Assembly: GCA_963717115.1 (NCBI GenBank)
Contig: CAVQVO010000017.1
Location: forward strand, 1,116,001-1,180,000
Source: JBBQUN01 sp963717115
GTDB lineage: Bacteria; Actinomycetota; Acidimicrobiia; Acidimicrobiales; SZUA-35
Reading direction: 5' to 3'
DNA length: 64,000 bases
A program made the translations under genes and the position numbers. A model generated the notes under the pieces. That model was not told the DNA's origin. It did not search any database and saw only the letters and a list, made by a program, of their open reading frames with translations. Every line of letters starts with the position of its first letter. The stretch's first letter is position 1. Shown here piece after piece: positions 24,986 through 34,455 of this stretch.

Positions 24986-27900
24986 TCAGACGGTGACGTC
25001 GTCGAGTTCGGATGCCCGGCGACGGGGGACCGTGGTGTAGCGGCTCCCCGACGTGGCAACGATGCGGGCCCGGTTCTCGGCGACGTTGGTCACGAGGAGC
25101 TTCTCGGCCGCCACGCCGTTCATCCAGTCGAGCGAACGGAACCGTTCATCGGTCAACGCCCGGTTGAGGGCCGCCGACTCGACCAGCCGACCCGGTGAGT
25201 AGTCCTGCCACTCGGTGTTCATCCGACCGTCGTAGACCCGATACACGTCGCCGTCGAGCAGGGCGACGACGTAGGCGGCCAGCTCGCCGTCGAGGCGCAG
25301 CGTCGCCACCTCGACCTCCCACTCCTGTTCCAGCCCGCCCTCCACCACGCGGCGCCAGAAGTCGCGCTCGCTCGGTCGATCGAGGTCGCTCTGCCGGCGG
25401 GCATCCCGGTCGCGCGAGACGTGCACCGCCTCGACCTCGTCGATGAGTTCGGCGGTGATGGCCTTGCCCCGATCGAAGGCGATCGTCATCTCGAGCCCGG
25501 CGGCGTGGATCTTGTTGGTCGAACGCCGGAGCTGTTTGCGCATGTTCTTCGACAGGATGGTGTCGGTGCGGTGCTCGGCGGCGAACGCCACGCGGGGAAT
25601 CCGGAGCTCGGGCAGCACCTGGGAGTGTTCCAGCAGATCGGCCAGCGTCAGCATCACCGGATCCAGGTCGTCGACCTGTTCGAGGTCGAGCGACCAGGTG
25701 CCGGTCAGGTCGCCGAGGACCTCGGCGATCCCGTTGGCCAGGGCGTCGGCGGCCTCGGTGGTCAGGGCCGGCAGGACCGTGCAGATCGAGCTGCCGTGGC
25801 CCATGGCCACGATCGCCGTTCCCTCGACCCGTTCCCGGATGGCCAGGAGGGCGCAGGCCATCAACTGGCCGCTCTCGGCCGATCGAACGGCCACCATCAA
25901 GGGCTTCCAGGCCTCGAACGACTCGGCCCAGTTCAGCAGCCACGGCCAGCGTCCCATGACGGGGACATCGAGTTCGTCGTGCAGGAGCTCGAGCTGTGGC
26001 GCTTGGGCCGACACCTCGGCCAGGCCGCGGTGGACCTCGATGTCGAACATCCGGGCCTGGACCTTCTCCGAGGAGCGGCGCCAGGCGTCGAGCGGTTCGA
26101 CCTCGTCGTCGGCGTGCTCGCGGAGCAGGGAGGTGATCGCCGGGGCCGCCATGGGGCGGCAGTAGTAGTAGCCCTGACCCCGTGCGCAGCCCAGGCGCCG
26201 CAGCACGTTGGCCTGCTCGGGGTGCTCGATCCCCTCGGCGACGGTGTAGGCGCCGAGGGCCTTGGCCAGGTTCACCATGGCTTCGATGAACGCCGTCGAG
26301 GTCGGGCTGCGGTACAGCTCGTTGACGAAGCTGCGGTCGATCTTGATGGAGTCGACGGGGAACGAGCGCAGGTAGCTGAGCGAGGAGTAGCCGGTGCCGA
26401 AGTCGTCGATGGCGAGCTTCACCCCGATGGTCTTGAGCTGTTCGAGGATGCCGGTGGTGCGATCGGCATCGATGGCCAACATGGACTCGGTGATCTCGAG
26501 CAGCAGGTACTCGGCCGGGAGGCCCGACTCCCGCAGGGCACTCGTGAGCGTGTTGAACAGCTCCGACTCGTAGAGCTGGCGCATCGACAGGTTGACCGTG
26601 ATGCTCATGTCCTCGCAGCCACTGATCGTGCGCCACCGGGCGGCCTGCTTGGTCGATTCCCGCAGGACCCAGGCCCCGATGGGGACGATCAGGCCGCTCT
26701 CCTCCGCCAGGGGGATGAACCGGTCGGGCATGATCATGCCCCGCTCCGGGTGCTTCCATCGGATGAGCGCCTCGGCCATGGTCACCCGGCCGGTCTCGAG
26801 ATCGAAGATCGGCTGGAAGAACAGCACGAACTGGTTCTCGTCGATCGCCCGCTGCAGGTCGGCCTTGAGGTCGAGGCGTTCGATGGCCTCGTCCTGCATC
26901 CGGCTCTCGAAGAACTCGAACCGTCCCTTGCCCCGCGACTTCGACAGGTACATGGCGACGTCGGCGTTGCGCAGGAGGTCCTGCACGTCCATGTCGTCGG
27001 CCAGGTCCAGGGCGATGCCGATGCTGGCCGAGGCCCGGACCGTTCGCATCTCGAGGTGCACCGGCTCGGACAGGCTCTCGAGCGCTCGGTGGGCGACGGC
27101 CACGATGTCGTTGCGGTCGACGGCCGACTCGAGCAGGACGGCGAATTCGTCGCCACCGAGCCGGGCGACGGTGTCGCCGTCGCGGACGCAGCGTTGCAGC
27201 CGCTGCCCGACCTCGAGCAACAGCTGGTCGCCGGCCTCGTGGCCGAGGCTGTCGTTGATGGTCTTGAAGTCGTCGAGGTCGATGAAGAGGACCGAGACCT
27301 GGTTCTTGCGTTCGGTGTTGGCCAGGGCGGCGGCCGTCCGCTCGGCGAACACCGCACGGTTGGCGAGGCCCGTGAGCGTGTCGTGCGTCGCCTCGTGGCG
27401 CAGGTCGTCGCGGCCCTTCTCGAGAGCCTTCATCAGGTTCCAGACCCGACCGAGGATGAGGAGGAACAGGAACGCCGAGCACAGGATCGTGACGATCCGG
27501 TCCTGCTCGTTGCCCCAGAAGAGGTCGATGACGCGTACGCCCATCGTGGCGACGAGCATCAGCACGAGCTGGACGATCGTGAGTCGCCCCTGCGTGCTCG
27601 TGGTGACGTCGAAGGCCTTGGCCGGGAGCCCGGCGTCGGGATGGATCGCCGCGGTCGCGAAGAGGATGTAGAAGCCGAGCCAGAAGGCGTCGATGTAGGA
27701 GCCGGTGCCGAAGTTGTCGTTGGCGTTGGCGATGCCGTAGGCGGTGTCGGCGACGGCCAGCGACACCAGTGCCGAGGCCAGGAAGGCGAACGGCGGGTGC
27801 TTGAGGTGGCCGGTCACGACCAGTCGGGCGGCGACGGCGAGGAGCGCCACGTCCATCACCGGGTAGGCGAGCTGGGTGACCAGCGCGGCGGTGGAGTGGT

Positions 27901-28411
27901 TGTCGACCTCGAAGACCTGGTCGACGAACAGGACCCACAGTGCGCCGAACATCGAGATGCCGACCACCAGTGCGTCGATCAGGCTCGCCCCGTCGCGCCC
28001 CGGTGAGGTCGCTCGCACGAGCTTGGTCAGCCCGATGATCACCAGCGGATACATCGAGAGATAGAAGAAGTCGGCGGCGTTCGGGAACGGCAGGAGATCG
28101 CCGTAGTGCAGCTCGAGCAGGTAGTAGATGATGTCGGCGGTGAGGAACGAACCGAGGCCGGCGGCGAACCAGAGCCACGGGGCACGGGGTTCGGGCTTGT
28201 TGACCCGGACGGCGACGAGGATCACGAGAACCGCCATCAGGCCGGTTCCGTTGTAGAGAATGAGCTTCGACTCCGAGGAATGGGGAGCGACGAAGTACGT
28301 GACGGTCAGCGCCACGGCAACGCCGAGCCAGATTTTCCACAGTTGTCTCACGGCAGGACTATCGGTGTCCTGGTCAACGACCTGAGACCGAACGTGTCCC
28401 GCCGTCGTCAT
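24986..28411 (-). CDS. Membrane GGDEF-EAL protein with C-terminal acetyltransferase-like domain
   Basis: A 1141-residue multidomain protein. About ten membrane segments (residues 20-310) form a MASE-like sensor. A GGDEF domain follows with the intact active site ARLGGDEFAVLLE (about residue 415), then an EAL domain with AEALIRWKHPE (about 545), DDFGTGYSSLSYLR and EGIEHPEQA. After it, about 150 residues of DICT-like or linker sequence lead to a C-terminal region (about 920-1130) with LSKNMRKQLRRSTNKI, ERDFWRRVVEGG, YVVALLDGDVYRVYDGRM and YSPGRLVESAALNRAL, which resembles FemAB/CelD-type GNAT acetyltransferases. It would make and/or break cyclic-di-GMP; the acetyltransferase fusion is unusual. 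Start ATG 28411 chosen; TTG 28435 is possible. It lies 30 bases after the transporter gene in one operon. Confidence 0.82.
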   Translation of the reverse strand: MTTAGHVRSQVVDQDTDSPAVRQLWKIWLGVAVALTVTYFVAPHSSESKLILYNGTGLMAVLVILVAVRVNKPEPRAPWLWFAAGLGSFLTADIIYYLLELHYGDLLPFPNAADFFYLSMYPLVIIGLTKLVRATSPGRDGASLIDALVVGISMFGALWVLFVDQVFEVDNHSTAALVTQLAYPVMDVALLAVAARLVVTGHLKHPPFAFLASALVSLAVADTAYGIANANDNFGTGSYIDAFWLGFYILFATAAIHPDAGLPAKAFDVTTSTQGRLTIVQLVLMLVATMGVRVIDLFWGNEQDRIVTILCSAFLFLLILGRVWNLMKALEKGRDDLRHEATHDTLTGLANRAVFAERTAAALANTERKNQVSVLFIDLDDFKTINDSLGHEAGDQLLLEVGQRLQRCVRDGDTVARLGGDEFAVLLESAVDRNDIVAVAHRALESLSEPVHLEMRTVRASASIGIALDLADDMDVQDLLRNADVAMYLSKSRGKGRFEFFESRMQDEAIERLDLKADLQRAIDENQFVLFFQPIFDLETGRVTMAEALIRWKHPERGMIMPDRFIPLAEESGLIVPIGAWVLRESTKQAARWRTISGCEDMSITVNLSMRQLYESELFNTLTSALRESGLPAEYLLLEITESMLAIDADRTTGILEQLKTIGVKLAIDDFGTGYSSLSYLRSFPVDSIKIDRSFVNELYRSPTSTAFIEAMVNLAKALGAYTVAEGIEHPEQANVLRRLGCARGQGYYYCRPMAAPAITSLLREHADDEVEPLDAWRRSSEKVQARMFDIEVHRGLAEVSAQAPQLELLHDELDVPVMGRWPWLLNWAESFEAWKPLMVAVRSAESGQLMACALLAIRERVEGTAIVAMGHGSSICTVLPALTTEAADALANGIAEVLGDLTGTWSLDLEQVDDLDPVMLTLADLLEHSQVLPELRIPRVAFAAEHRTDTILSKNMRKQLRRSTNKIHAAGLEMTIAFDRGKAITAELIDEVEAVHVSRDRDARRQSDLDRPSERDFWRRVVEGGLEQEWEVEVATLRLDGELAAYVVALLDGDVYRVYDGRMNTEWQDYSPGRLVESAALNRALTDERFRSLDWMNGVAAEKLLVTNVAENRARIVATSGSRYTTVPRRRASELDDVTV

Positions 28412-28441
28412 TTGAATCGAACGACCCAGTGTCAACCGGCG

Positions 28442-29326
28442 CTATTGCCCGTAGGCAACGAGCGAAAGGGCTCCGGCGGCCAGCATCAAGCCGAGGATCT
28501 GCACCCGGGTGATCCGCTCCTTCAGGATGAGCCACGCCAGCAGCACGGTGCTCACCGGATACAGCGAGCTGAGTGCCGCCACCCACGACAACTGGCCGTA
28601 CTTGACCGCCGTGAGGTAGAGCGCATTGGCCGCGCAGTCGAGCCCACCGGCGATGACCACCGGGGTCCAGGCCGTGCGATCGAGGGGCTCCCAGCTGCGG
28701 GTCGTGGTGAGCACCAGGCACAGCACGGCGATCGAGGCGCCACGGGCACCGAGCAGGGGGAAGAGGCCGCCGTCGTCCGACGTTCGCGACAGGGCGACGA
28801 AGAAGGCCCCGAAACCCAGACCGGCCACCACCGACAGCCGCCGGGTCCGGGCCGCATCGGCGACCAGCAGTGCTCGTTCCCGAGGGACCGCCCGCCGGCC
28901 ACCGGCGCCGACGTCGGCCGCTCCGGCCGACACGAGCATGACGGCAGGGATCGAGAGCAGGATGCCGCCGAGGGTGATCGGTCCCGGCCGTTCACCCAAC
29001 GCCAGACCGGCGGTCAGGGGCACCAGGGCCCCAACGAGCGCGGTGAGTGCCGCGGCGGTCGACATCGGACCGATGGCGAGCGCCTGGTAGAAGGTGGTGA
29101 GCCCGATGGCGATCCCGATGCCGCCGAGCCCGGCCCAGGCCAGGTCGCCGACGAGTCGGGTGTCCTCGGGGAAGACGGCGAGGATCGCGAACAGGGCGAG
29201 CAGGCTGACCACCTGCACACCCACGGTGACGACGGTGGCGTTGGTCTTCTTGGTCGCCACGGCCCCGGAGAAGTCGGCGGCGCCGTACGAGAGCCCCGAG
29301 AGGGCGGCCAGGACCACAGCGAGCAT
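28442..29326 (-). CDS. EamA/DMT-family transporter
   Basis: A 294-residue inner-membrane protein with about ten hydrophobic segments in two EamA repeats (GLSYGAADFSGAVATKKT in the first, VVIAGGLDCAANALYLTAVK in the second), and the conserved end LAWLILKERITRVQILG. Likely exports or takes up a small metabolite; the substrate is unknown. Upstream in the same operon as the GGDEF-EAL protein. Confidence 0.85.
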   Translation of the reverse strand: MLAVVLAALSGLSYGAADFSGAVATKKTNATVVTVGVQVVSLLALFAILAVFPEDTRLVGDLAWAGLGGIGIAIGLTTFYQALAIGPMSTAAALTALVGALVPLTAGLALGERPGPITLGGILLSIPAVMLVSAGAADVGAGGRRAVPRERALLVADAARTRRLSVVAGLGFGAFFVALSRTSDDGGLFPLLGARGASIAVLCLVLTTTRSWEPLDRTAWTPVVIAGGLDCAANALYLTAVKYGQLSWVAALSSLYPVSTVLLAWLILKERITRVQILGLMLAAGALSLVAYGQ

Positions 29327-29408
29327 GAGGCATCCATCGGCAGCGACTCGATCGGTGTGAGTGCCGGTGCACGCTCACGGTCGGGTCGATTCGGCCGATA
29401 GCGCAGGC

Positions 29409-30317
29409 GTGGACCGACACGTCCTGTGGCTCCGTCACCACCTCGTCCAGATCGTCGTCCGTCGGACGATGCGGCTCTTCGTCGCGGTCTTCGTCGGAGG
29501 ATGCGTGATCGCCTTGATCCGCGGTGGACTGCGGATCGACACCACGGGGTCACTCGACGACGGCCTCGTCGGCTTCTCGGCCCGGGGCACCCTCGGTTCG
29601 GAGCCCCTCGGCCTCGGCGACGTCGTCGGCTCGCTGCTGCTGGCCCAACTGGTCGCCGGTGGACGTCTGCTGCTCGCCGTCGAGACCGGTCCCCTCCATC
29701 GTCGCTACCTGCGGGCCTACGGTGAACGGCCCCTGCGGTTCCGGCCGTTGGCGTTGGACCAAACCGAGCACGAGATCGGTGCATCCCTGCCCGACTTCGG
29801 GCTGCACCGATCGGCGGCGATCGGTGACCTCGAGGGGGACGTGTCGATGGTCTTCGACCTCTACCAGTCCACCAACCGAGTCGTGACCGTCGCCGTCGCC
29901 CGCAACACCGGCTCGGTCTCGGTCCTGTCGGAACTCGACGACGGGCGAGTGGTGGTCACCGTCGCCGTGACGACCGTGCCCAACGAACGGCTCGTGGTGA
30001 ACGTCGTGCCGCACGGGAGCCTCCCGCAGTTGCTGGCCGCGCACCGGAATCTGCTCGAGTCGTTGATCGGCCGGCGGGCCCGACCGATTCCGTCGTCGCC
30101 CGAGGTGTTCGTCCGGTCGCTGCATCTCGAACAGGAGTCGTTCGTGGCGCTCGGCCCGGTGGTCGGGTCGTTCCTCGACCTGACGGGGGCCCGGACGGTT
30201 CGGCTGGCGGTCGGCCTCGACCCCGACACGCTGCGCGAGCGATCCTTCGGCAACGATCTGTCGACCCGGTTCCCACCGCTCCGGCTGGACTCGTTCGACC
30301 CCGAACCGGTGCGCTGA
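29409..30317 (+). CDS. Membrane-associated protein of unknown function
   Basis: A 302-residue protein. Near the N-terminus one hydrophobic segment (MRLFVAVFVGGCVIALIRGG) follows a short basic lead; a second weak one (GDVVGSLLLAQLVAGGRLLLAV) is possible. The rest is a soluble beta-rich region (NRVVTVAVARNTGSVSVLSE). I recognise no family. GTG 29409 is taken as the start; a downstream ATG (near 29467) would begin directly before the hydrophobic segment. Confidence 0.6.
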   Translation: MDRHVLWLRHHLVQIVVRRTMRLFVAVFVGGCVIALIRGGLRIDTTGSLDDGLVGFSARGTLGSEPLGLGDVVGSLLLAQLVAGGRLLLAVETGPLHRRYLRAYGERPLRFRPLALDQTEHEIGASLPDFGLHRSAAIGDLEGDVSMVFDLYQSTNRVVTVAVARNTGSVSVLSELDDGRVVVTVAVTTVPNERLVVNVVPHGSLPQLLAAHRNLLESLIGRRARPIPSSPEVFVRSLHLEQESFVALGPVVGSFLDLTGARTVRLAVGLDPDTLRERSFGNDLSTRFPPLRLDSFDPEPVR

Positions 30318-30329
30318 ACCGGCGAACGA

Positions 30330-31466
30330 TCAGACGCCGACGGCGTCGTCGGATCCGAGTCCGAAGTCGGCGTACTCGTCGTCGGTGCTCTCGAGGTGCT
30401 CGAACTCGATCACACCGATCTCTGCGAACTTGGTGCGCAGCCAGCCCTCACCGGCGTCGAGGAGGCCGAGCTTGCGGCAGTTGGGCACGATCTTCGAGAA
30501 GAGCAGGCGCTGGAATTCCTTCTCTTCGGGGCGGGCGTTGAGCTGGGCATCGATGATCGGCTTCATGTCGGTCACGCCCATCCGGTGCCAGACCTCCTGG
30601 CGCAGGAACCGGTCGCGCATGCGCAGCGCCGCCTCGAACGCGAACTCCTGGCGTTCCTGGATCTCGGCCAGTGACAGGTTCTGGTAGTACTCCTCGAGCG
30701 TGAGGACGCCGAAGGCCACGTGCCGGGCCTCGTCGGACATCACGTAGCGGAGCAGCTTCTTGAGCAGCGGCTCCTCGGTCATCATGTGCAGGAAGCCGAA
30801 GGCGGCCAGGGCCAGTCCCTCGATCATGATCTGCATGCCGAGGTAGGTCATGTCCCAGCGGGAGTCGCCGATGACGTCGTCGAGCAACTGCTTGAGGTGG
30901 ACGTTGATCGGATAGTCGTCGCCGATCTTGGTGTCGAGGTACTTGGCGAAGACCTCGACGTGCCGGGCCTCGTCCATGACCTGGGTCGAGGCGTAGTACT
31001 TGGCGTCGATCCAGGGAACGGTCTCGACGATCTTGGCCGTGGCGACCAGGGCCCCCTGTTCACCGTGGAGGAACTGACTGAGCTGCCAGGTGAGCGACTC
31101 GCGACCGAGCTGGTCCCATTCGTCGTCGCCGAAGGCGGCGAGCGGGCTCCCGGGGACCTCGGCCAGCCGCTTCATGGGCATGTTCTGGACGTCGGCCACG
31201 GGGTTGAGGGTGGCGAACATCTCGTCGAGGTCGACATCGATCGACCAGTCGAGGTCGGTCTCGCCGTCCCACATCGCGTGCTTGGCCTTCTCGTACAGTT
31301 TGTTGAGGCGCGGCCGTTCGCCCTTCTCGTAGTTCCAGGTGAAGATCGAGTCGGCGTTGTTGGACACGATGGTGATCGGCGATTCGTCGCCGAGATTGGT
31401 CATGGCGAGGATCCGATCGATCTCGGCCTCGGAGTCCTGCGTCGTCTTCGGGTCGATCACGGTCAT
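30330..31466 (-). CDS. Ferritin-like diiron protein
   Basis: A 378-residue helical protein with two E/DExxH-type motifs, MDEARHVEVFAKYLD (about residue 163) and MSDEARHVAFGVLTLEEYY (about 243), plus upstream Glu in HGEQGALVATAK and IEGLALAAFGF. These are the ligand sets of carboxylate-bridged diiron enzymes of the ferritin/R2-like or AurF group. It could be an oxygenase, desaturase-like or N-oxygenase; the substrate is unknown. ATG 31466 has GGGAGA 7 bases upstream; ATG 31508 is an in-frame alternative. Codon use is like its neighbours. Confidence 0.8.
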   Translation of the reverse strand: MTVIDPKTTQDSEAEIDRILAMTNLGDESPITIVSNNADSIFTWNYEKGERPRLNKLYEKAKHAMWDGETDLDWSIDVDLDEMFATLNPVADVQNMPMKRLAEVPGSPLAAFGDDEWDQLGRESLTWQLSQFLHGEQGALVATAKIVETVPWIDAKYYASTQVMDEARHVEVFAKYLDTKIGDDYPINVHLKQLLDDVIGDSRWDMTYLGMQIMIEGLALAAFGFLHMMTEEPLLKKLLRYVMSDEARHVAFGVLTLEEYYQNLSLAEIQERQEFAFEAALRMRDRFLRQEVWHRMGVTDMKPIIDAQLNARPEEKEFQRLLFSKIVPNCRKLGLLDAGEGWLRTKFAEIGVIEFEHLESTDDEYADFGLGSDDAVGV

Positions 31467-31575
31467 TCGAAGTTCTCCCGGTCCCGCAGGGTCGGTCTGC
31501 CCTGACATCGTAAGAACGAACGGTAGCAGTCGCCGTCGGCCTGGGAAAGGGGTGGGATTCCTCCCGGATCGGTCG

Positions 31576-32469
31576 TCAGGTCGGCGGCCGGGGGCGGATC
31601 ACGACGAGGTCGGTCGGGGCGGTGTCCTCGGCGGCCGGGAGCGGATCGATCGATCGACGACGACCGACGACCTGGACGGCGACGCACCGCCCATCGGCGA
31701 GGGTGGCGACGGCCTTGGCCCGCAGGACGTCGGCCGGGAGCGAGTCGACGAGCTCGTGGAGGTCGGACTCGGCGATGGGGCAGGGGAGGGGGACCAGTTC
31801 GGTGACGTGGACGTCGAACAGCGTCGGCGGTGGATCGGCGGTGGCGGGACGGCGGGCGCCGAGCCGGAGCACCCCGGCGGCGCCGAGGTGATCCGAGGTC
31901 ATGATCGGCACCGTCGGCGCCAGCGCGGCGACCAACGAGCGGGTTCGGTCGGCTTCGGCGGGCGTGGCCAGATCGAGCTTGCTGAGCACGACCAGGTCGG
32001 CCGATGCCACCTGCCGTTGCACGGTCGGGCCGACGACGTCGTGATCGTGCTGCATCGGGAACTGTTCGGCGTCGACCAGCACGACGACCCCGTCGAGCCG
32101 GAACCCCGCGCTCGAGGTCCACGGCACCACCCGGGCCGGTTCGGCGACTCCGCTGAGCTCGAGGATGACGTGATCGGGCGGGGACTCGAGGAGACGAAGT
32201 CGGTCGAACGCCATGCCGAGCCCGTCGCTGAGGCTGCAGCACACGCATCCGTCGGTGAACTCGATCGTGGTGCGTCCGCGACGTCGGATCAGCTTGGCGT
32301 CGACGTTCACCGATCCGACGTCGTTGACGAGAATGGCGACCGGGCGGTCGGCGACCCGGAGGATCTCGTTGATCGCCGTGGTCTTGCCCGATCCCAGATA
32401 GCCACCGAGCAGGGTGACCGGGACGCGCCGTCCGTCCCAGGGAAGGAAATCGGGTTCCTGGTAGGGCAT
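31576..32469 (-). CDS. CobW/COG0523-family GTPase (zinc metallochaperone-like)
   Basis: A 297-residue G3E GTPase. Walker A is GGYLGSGKTT (residues 22-31), the metal-binding motif is DGCVCCSLSDG (CxCC at 75-78), switch residues lie in ELSGVAEPARVV, and the guanine motif is LSKLD. The C-terminal CobW_C domain is present but short. Such proteins deliver zinc or another metal to client enzymes. It sits close to the diiron protein and the cytidylate-kinase-like gene but no zinc-regulator site was seen. Confidence 0.87.
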   Translation of the reverse strand: MPYQEPDFLPWDGRRVPVTLLGGYLGSGKTTAINEILRVADRPVAILVNDVGSVNVDAKLIRRRGRTTIEFTDGCVCCSLSDGLGMAFDRLRLLESPPDHVILELSGVAEPARVVPWTSSAGFRLDGVVVLVDAEQFPMQHDHDVVGPTVQRQVASADLVVLSKLDLATPAEADRTRSLVAALAPTVPIMTSDHLGAAGVLRLGARRPATADPPPTLFDVHVTELVPLPCPIAESDLHELVDSLPADVLRAKAVATLADGRCVAVQVVGRRRSIDPLPAAEDTAPTDLVVIRPRPPT

Positions 32470-32492
32470 GGATCCGTCGGCGGCGGGCCGGC

Positions 32493-33107
32493 TCAGTGAC
32501 CGGCGGCTCGATAGGCGTTGGCGGCGGTGATCACCACGTCGACGACGGCTTCGGCCGACATGACGGTGGAATCGATCCAGAGGTGATAGTGGTCGGGGCA
32601 GCGGATGTCCTTGTTGTAGAGCCGCTTCCAATAGCCCGATCGGACGCTGTCGGTCCGCTCCATGCGGGCCGAGGCCGTTTCCTGATCGAGCCCCTCGATC
32701 GACATGCCCCGCTGGAGGCGCCGGTCCTTGGGTCCGTCGAGGCGGACCCGGAAGGCATCCTCGAGCACGAGGGCGCCCGCGTAGCCGAGGACGACGCCGC
32801 CGGCGTTGGTCGCCACGAACTCGTTGAGTCGACGTTCGGACTCGCGACGCAGCTCGCCCGCGCTGCCCCCGGCCGGCACGTTGAGGTGGGTGCCGTACTC
32901 GTCGGGGACCGAGGCGAGTGCTTCGAGGATCCGGCTCCAGAGGCTCTGACTGACGTCTTCGTCGGCCTGCGCCGCCTCGTCGATGGCCGCCGTGGTCTTG
33001 GCGGCGACGGGACGGTTGAGGAACGGGACGCCGAGGCGGTCGGCGATCATCGGGGAGATGACGCTGCCGCCGGCGCCGTAACTTGCCGAGACCGTGATCA
33101 CGCGCAC
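32493..33107 (-). CDS. Cytidylate kinase-like protein
   Basis: A 204-residue P-loop kinase relative. The start MRVITVSASYGAGGSVISPMIADRLGVPFL carries the glycine-rich loop (SYGAGGS) of the cytidylate-kinase-like family, followed by NRPVAAKTT, and the lid-like region MSIEGLDQETASARMERTDSVR and YHLWIDST near the end. Likely a nucleotide or small-molecule kinase; the substrate is unknown. The GTG start has AGGAG 8 bases upstream. Confidence 0.78.
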   Translation of the reverse strand: MRVITVSASYGAGGSVISPMIADRLGVPFLNRPVAAKTTAAIDEAAQADEDVSQSLWSRILEALASVPDEYGTHLNVPAGGSAGELRRESERRLNEFVATNAGGVVLGYAGALVLEDAFRVRLDGPKDRRLQRGMSIEGLDQETASARMERTDSVRSGYWKRLYNKDIRCPDHYHLWIDSTVMSAEAVVDVVITAANAYRAAGH

Positions 33108-33153
33108 TGGGTGAGCTCCTGGAGGAAGGGGACCTGACGGTACCAGACCTCGG

Positions 33154-34455
33154 TCAGGCGGGTGCAGGCAGCTGGGGGTCTCGGGCCCGCAGGATCCGCC
33201 AGATGGCGTAGGCGGTGAGCGACAGGGCCGCCAGCCCGGCGTAGTGGCTGAGTGCGTGGTAGCTGCCGAACTCGAAGATCACGCCGGAGGTCAGGGCGGC
33301 CAACGCCCCCGCGCCGCTCATGACGAGGTCGGCGGCGCCCTGGGCCGAGACCCGTTCGGACACCGGGAACGAACCGGTCAACAGCGTGCTCCCGGCGATC
33401 AGCCCGAAACTCCAACCGAGTCCGACGAGGAACAACCCGACGAACACCCCGAGGCGGTCCTGGGGACGGGTGTGCGACGCCATCTCGGAGCCGATGAACA
33501 ACACCACACCCCCGGCGCCGATCATGATCCGGGGACCGACCCGATCGATGAGGAAACCGACGACCGGTGCGAAGAAGTACATGCCGACGATGTGCAGCGA
33601 GATGACGAAGCCGATGATGCGGATCTCGTGCTCCCCCTCCTTCATGTGCAGTGGGGTGGCGGTCATCACCCCCACCATGACGGCCTGGCCGACGAGCATG
33701 GCGAACACCGCCAGACGGGCCGAGGGCGAGACGACGATCTTCCCGATGCCGGCACCGGCCCGGGCGAACTGGTCTCGGATGGCATCGAACCCCTTCGGTG
33801 GACCGTCGACCCCATCGGGCACGATGCCGCCGGCCACCTCGAGGGGGTCGGGACGCAGCAGGCGGTCGATCGCCACCGCGGCGATCGCGAACAGCGCGAC
33901 CGACATCAGGTAGGGCCCCGAGAGCTCGGGCAGACCCAGTTCGACCGCCAGCGTCGCAACGACGCCGAGCGCCAGCGTCGGTGCCAGCGCCGAACTGAAG
34001 CTGCTGGTCCAGACCAGCATCCCGATCGACCGGGCCCGGGTCTCGTCGGTCGACAGATCGGCCGCGGCATAGCGGGCCGCGAGGTTGGCAGCCTGGCCCA
34101 TGCCCATGGCCAGGGCCCCGACGAGCAGCAGCGGGTAGACGTTGGCGACGGCGGCCGTGAACGACGAGAGGGCGCCGAGGAGACCGAACGACCAACCCAG
34201 CCGGAGGCCGGCTCGTCGCCCGTGTCGGGCCATGTATCCCGCCATCGGCATGGTGGCGAACGCCCCGCCGATCGTCAGGAAGGCTGCGGCCAGGGTGCCC
34301 AGGGACTCCCGGCCGGTGATCTCCTCGCCGAGGAGCGCATTGGCCGCAACGGCGGCCGTGAGGGCACCGCCCGCGGGCAGCACCCCACTCATCAGCGACA
34401 ACATCGTGCGGCGCTGCAGCACCGCACGATCGTCATCGGTCAGCGTGACGGTCAC
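33154..34455 (-). CDS. Major facilitator superfamily transporter
   Basis: A 433-residue membrane protein with twelve hydrophobic segments. MAGYMARHGRRAGLRLGWSFG is the MFS loop 2-3 motif (G-x-x-x-D/R-R-x-G-R-R), and FLIDRVGPRIMIGAGGV is its second-half copy. It probably exports a drug or metabolite; the substrate is unknown. GTG 34455 overlaps by four bases the stop of the upstream carboxylesterase gene, so they are cotranscribed. Confidence 0.87.
   Translation of the reverse strand: MTVTLTDDDRAVLQRRTMLSLMSGVLPAGGALTAAVAANALLGEEITGRESLGTLAAAFLTIGGAFATMPMAGYMARHGRRAGLRLGWSFGLLGALSSFTAAVANVYPLLLVGALAMGMGQAANLAARYAAADLSTDETRARSIGMLVWTSSFSSALAPTLALGVVATLAVELGLPELSGPYLMSVALFAIAAVAIDRLLRPDPLEVAGGIVPDGVDGPPKGFDAIRDQFARAGAGIGKIVVSPSARLAVFAMLVGQAVMVGVMTATPLHMKEGEHEIRIIGFVISLHIVGMYFFAPVVGFLIDRVGPRIMIGAGGVVLFIGSEMASHTRPQDRLGVFVGLFLVGLGWSFGLIAGSTLLTGSFPVSERVSAQGAADLVMSGAGALAALTSGVIFEFGSYHALSHYAGLAALSLTAYAIWRILRARDPQLPAPA

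Noticed and set aside
25146..28340. 1064-residue minus-strand ORF and 861-residue plus-strand ORF over the GGDEF-EAL gene
   Set aside because: Both are Arg/Pro- or Gly/Asp-rich shadow frames of the real domain-bearing frame.
28430..28435. TTGACA as a -35 box for the GGDEF-EAL gene
   Set aside because: No acceptable -10 hexamer follows at the right spacing, and the gene lies 30 bases behind the transporter gene, so it is probably cotranscribed.
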